DNA of 7,900 nt from Fidelibacterota bacterium (lineage in GTDB: Bacteria; Fidelibacterota; Marinisomatia; Marinisomatales; TCS56): NCBI GenBank assembly GCA_013203015.1, contig JABMPO010000331.1:1-7900 (forward strand), written 5' to 3'. This document shows positions 6,698-7,900 of the stretch, piece by piece. The translations under genes were made by a program, and so were the position numbers. Under the pieces are notes generated by a model. The model was not told the origin of the DNA and searched no databases. It was given only the letters and a program-made list of their open reading frames with translations. Numbering within the stretch: position 1 is the first letter of the stretch; the number at the start of each line of letters is the position of its first letter.

Positions 6698-7806
6698 GAT
6701 TGCGTCCTTTCCCAGTTTAAGAAACGTTCCATGGACGCCTGCTGCTGTTTCAGATCAACGGGGGTGTCGTGATATAAATGCTGAAATACGTCATTTATTT
6801 CGTAGGCCGGCGATTTCTCATATTCAAAGAAAGCGGCATCAATTTCTTTTTTATATTTTTTGACCAATTCTTCATCCTGCCCTTCCTGCCAGAGATTTTT
6901 CTCAATCAGGTATTTTCCCAGACGTAGGATCGGATCTTTCAATTTCCATTTATCTTCTTCCTCGGTAGTACGATACAAGCTGGGATCATCGGAAGTTGTG
7001 TGGGCGCCACTGCGGAATGTAACCGCTTCAATCAGAACTGGGCCATTGCTGGTGCGAGCGTGTTCGGCAGCTTCGGTGATGGCCCGATGCATTGCCAAAT
7101 AATCGTTGCCATCGACTTGAATTCCGGTAATACCGTAGGCCACCGATTTCACCGCCAGCGATTTTGAGGCGGTTTGTTTGGCCACCGGAACCGATATGGC
7201 GAATTGATTATTCTGGATAATAAATACCACCGGCGTATTCCAGACGCCAGCCAGATTCAGAGCCTCGTGGAAATCGCCCTGGGAAGTCCCGCCATCGCCA
7301 ACAAAAGCAAAGGCCACTCCTTTTTGTTTGTTATATTGCATGGCATAGCCAATTCCAACAGCGTGAATTAATTGGGAGGCAATTGGCACTGATGAAGGTA
7401 AAAAGTTTTTGGCACCCGAGAATTTTGAACCTTCTTCGCTCCCACCCCAATAAAGAAATATATCGTTGAGGGTGGCACCTTTTAATAACCAGGCCGATAA
7501 TTCCCGGAAAGCCGGTATCAGCCAATCCTCTGGACGCATAACAAATCCAGCGGCAGTGCCAATGGCTTCCTGTCCCAGGTTAGGCGGATAGGTGAACATG
7601 CGTCCCTGGCGCTGATACGACACCGCCATTAAATCAACGGTACGGGCGTAATGCATGAATTTATAGGCTTCGATTATTTTAGCGTCAGTCAAATCCGGGA
7701 ACCAGTCCTGATTGACAATTTTACCCAGGTCATCCATAATCCGGAATTGTTGATAATCCAGGGGATGATACTCCTGAAATAGCGATTTCGTTTTCTTTTT
7801 ACTCAT
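6694..7806 (-). CDS. pdhA: 2-oxoacid (pyruvate-type) dehydrogenase E1 component, alpha subunit
   Basis: A 370-residue thiamine-diphosphate-binding alpha subunit of E1, which decarboxylates the 2-oxoacid and acylates the E2 lipoyl group. The cofactor motif runs from GDGGTSQGDF (170-179) to IIQNNQFA (197-203), the GDG...NN signature that binds Mg2+ and diphosphate. Upstream are the family blocks RQGRMFTYPPNLGQEA (66-81) and AFRELSAW (99-106). The loop SGAHTTSDDP (266-275) carries His269 near the active site. The N-terminal FRIMDDLGKIVNQD and the C-terminal HDTPVDLKQQ follow the layout recalled for Bacillus stearothermophilus PdhA, and the length agrees (about 370). The ATG is preceded by AAAGGA at 7813-7818, six bases away. 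It is the first gene of the operon within the window. Pyruvate is the likely substrate by this resemblance; enzymes of this group can also accept branched-chain 2-oxoacids, so specificity is inferred. Confidence 0.94.
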   Translation of the reverse strand: MSKKKTKSLFQEYHPLDYQQFRIMDDLGKIVNQDWFPDLTDAKIIEAYKFMHYARTVDLMAVSYQRQGRMFTYPPNLGQEAIGTAAGFVMRPEDWLIPAFRELSAWLLKGATLNDIFLYWGGSEEGSKFSGAKNFLPSSVPIASQLIHAVGIGYAMQYNKQKGVAFAFVGDGGTSQGDFHEALNLAGVWNTPVVFIIQNNQFAISVPVAKQTASKSLAVKSVAYGITGIQVDGNDYLAMHRAITEAAEHARTSNGPVLIEAVTFRSGAHTTSDDPSLYRTTEEEDKWKLKDPILRLGKYLIEKNLWQEGQDEELVKKYKKEIDAAFFEYEKSPAYEINDVFQHLYHDTPVDLKQQQASMERFLNWERTQS

Positions 7807-7900
7807 GAAAAATCCTTTTTATTACTAAATCAAATTTTTGTTTTTCGGCCAGGTCGTAATATTAATAGAGTCAGAATAGTTGGGGCCGGTTACTAAAAAA
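7807..7900 (-). promoter_or_regulatory. AT-rich 5' leader of the dehydrogenase operon (promoter not resolved)
   Basis: Ninety-four bases lie between the E1 alpha start and the window edge. The part next to the gene is AT-rich and holds the Shine-Dalgarno site AAAGGA (7813-7818). A small palindrome TAATATTA (7857-7864) is present. No pair of -35 and -10 boxes with acceptable spacing could be picked out with confidence, and the region continues beyond the window. It is the natural place for the operon promoter if the upstream neighbour is not part of the same transcript. Confidence 0.35.

Noticed and set aside
7857..7864. Palindrome TAATATTA as a possible operator or -10 element.
   Set aside because: Short AT palindromes are common in AT-rich leaders, and no -35 box stands at the right distance upstream on the minus strand.
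7846..7888. Possible hairpin CGGCC (7846-7850) with GGCCG (7884-7888) in the operon leader.
   Set aside because: Five-base arms separated by 33 bases are expected by chance, and no riboswitch or attenuator pattern accompanies them.

Overview
The window holds a compact minus-strand operon for a 2-oxoacid dehydrogenase complex, most likely pyruvate dehydrogenase, and the tail of an unrelated plus-strand gene. GC content looks moderate (mid-forties percent by eye). The four complex genes have good Shine-Dalgarno sites, so this is a bacterium. The E1 is the split alpha/beta type found in Bacillus, many Bacteroidota-like phyla, Thermus and some archaea, not the single-chain E1 of Escherichia coli. 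The sequence alone does not fix the phylum.

Reading the minus strand from the right edge: a 94-base AT-rich leader (7807-7900), E1 alpha (7806-6694), E1 beta (6697-5720), E2 acyltransferase (5701-4409), an E3-like dihydrolipoyl dehydrogenase (4396-3053), a small lipoate-protein ligase-like protein (3053-2433) and a YgiQ-family radical SAM protein (2384-519). The first five are packed with overlaps or gaps of at most 18 bases, including an ATGA junction (E1 alpha/E1 beta) and a TAATG junction (E3/ligase). The YgiQ gene follows after 48 bases and may or may not share the transcript. On the plus strand, bases 2-535 are the 3' part of a trypsin-like serine peptidase gene that starts before the window. 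Its end overlaps the end of the YgiQ gene by 17 bases, tail to tail.

Functionally, E1 decarboxylates the 2-oxoacid on thiamine diphosphate and passes the acyl group to the lipoyl arm of E2. E2 forms acyl-CoA, and E3 re-oxidises the dihydrolipoyl arm. The ligase-like gene plausibly attaches lipoate to E2, so the operon would carry both the enzyme and its cofactor loading.

Most of the window is recognisable housekeeping metabolism, and I saw no clear new system. The point most worth a second look is E3: its FAD site, redox disulphide and catalytic His/Glu are intact, but the usual NAD-binding fingerprint of its central domain is degraded at several positions in an unbroken reading frame. The second is the ligase-like protein. 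It has no cysteine at all, which argues against a LipB/LipM-type octanoyltransferase, and it lacks the usual C-terminal accessory domain. No RNA genes, CRISPR arrays, insertion sequences or convincing terminators were seen.
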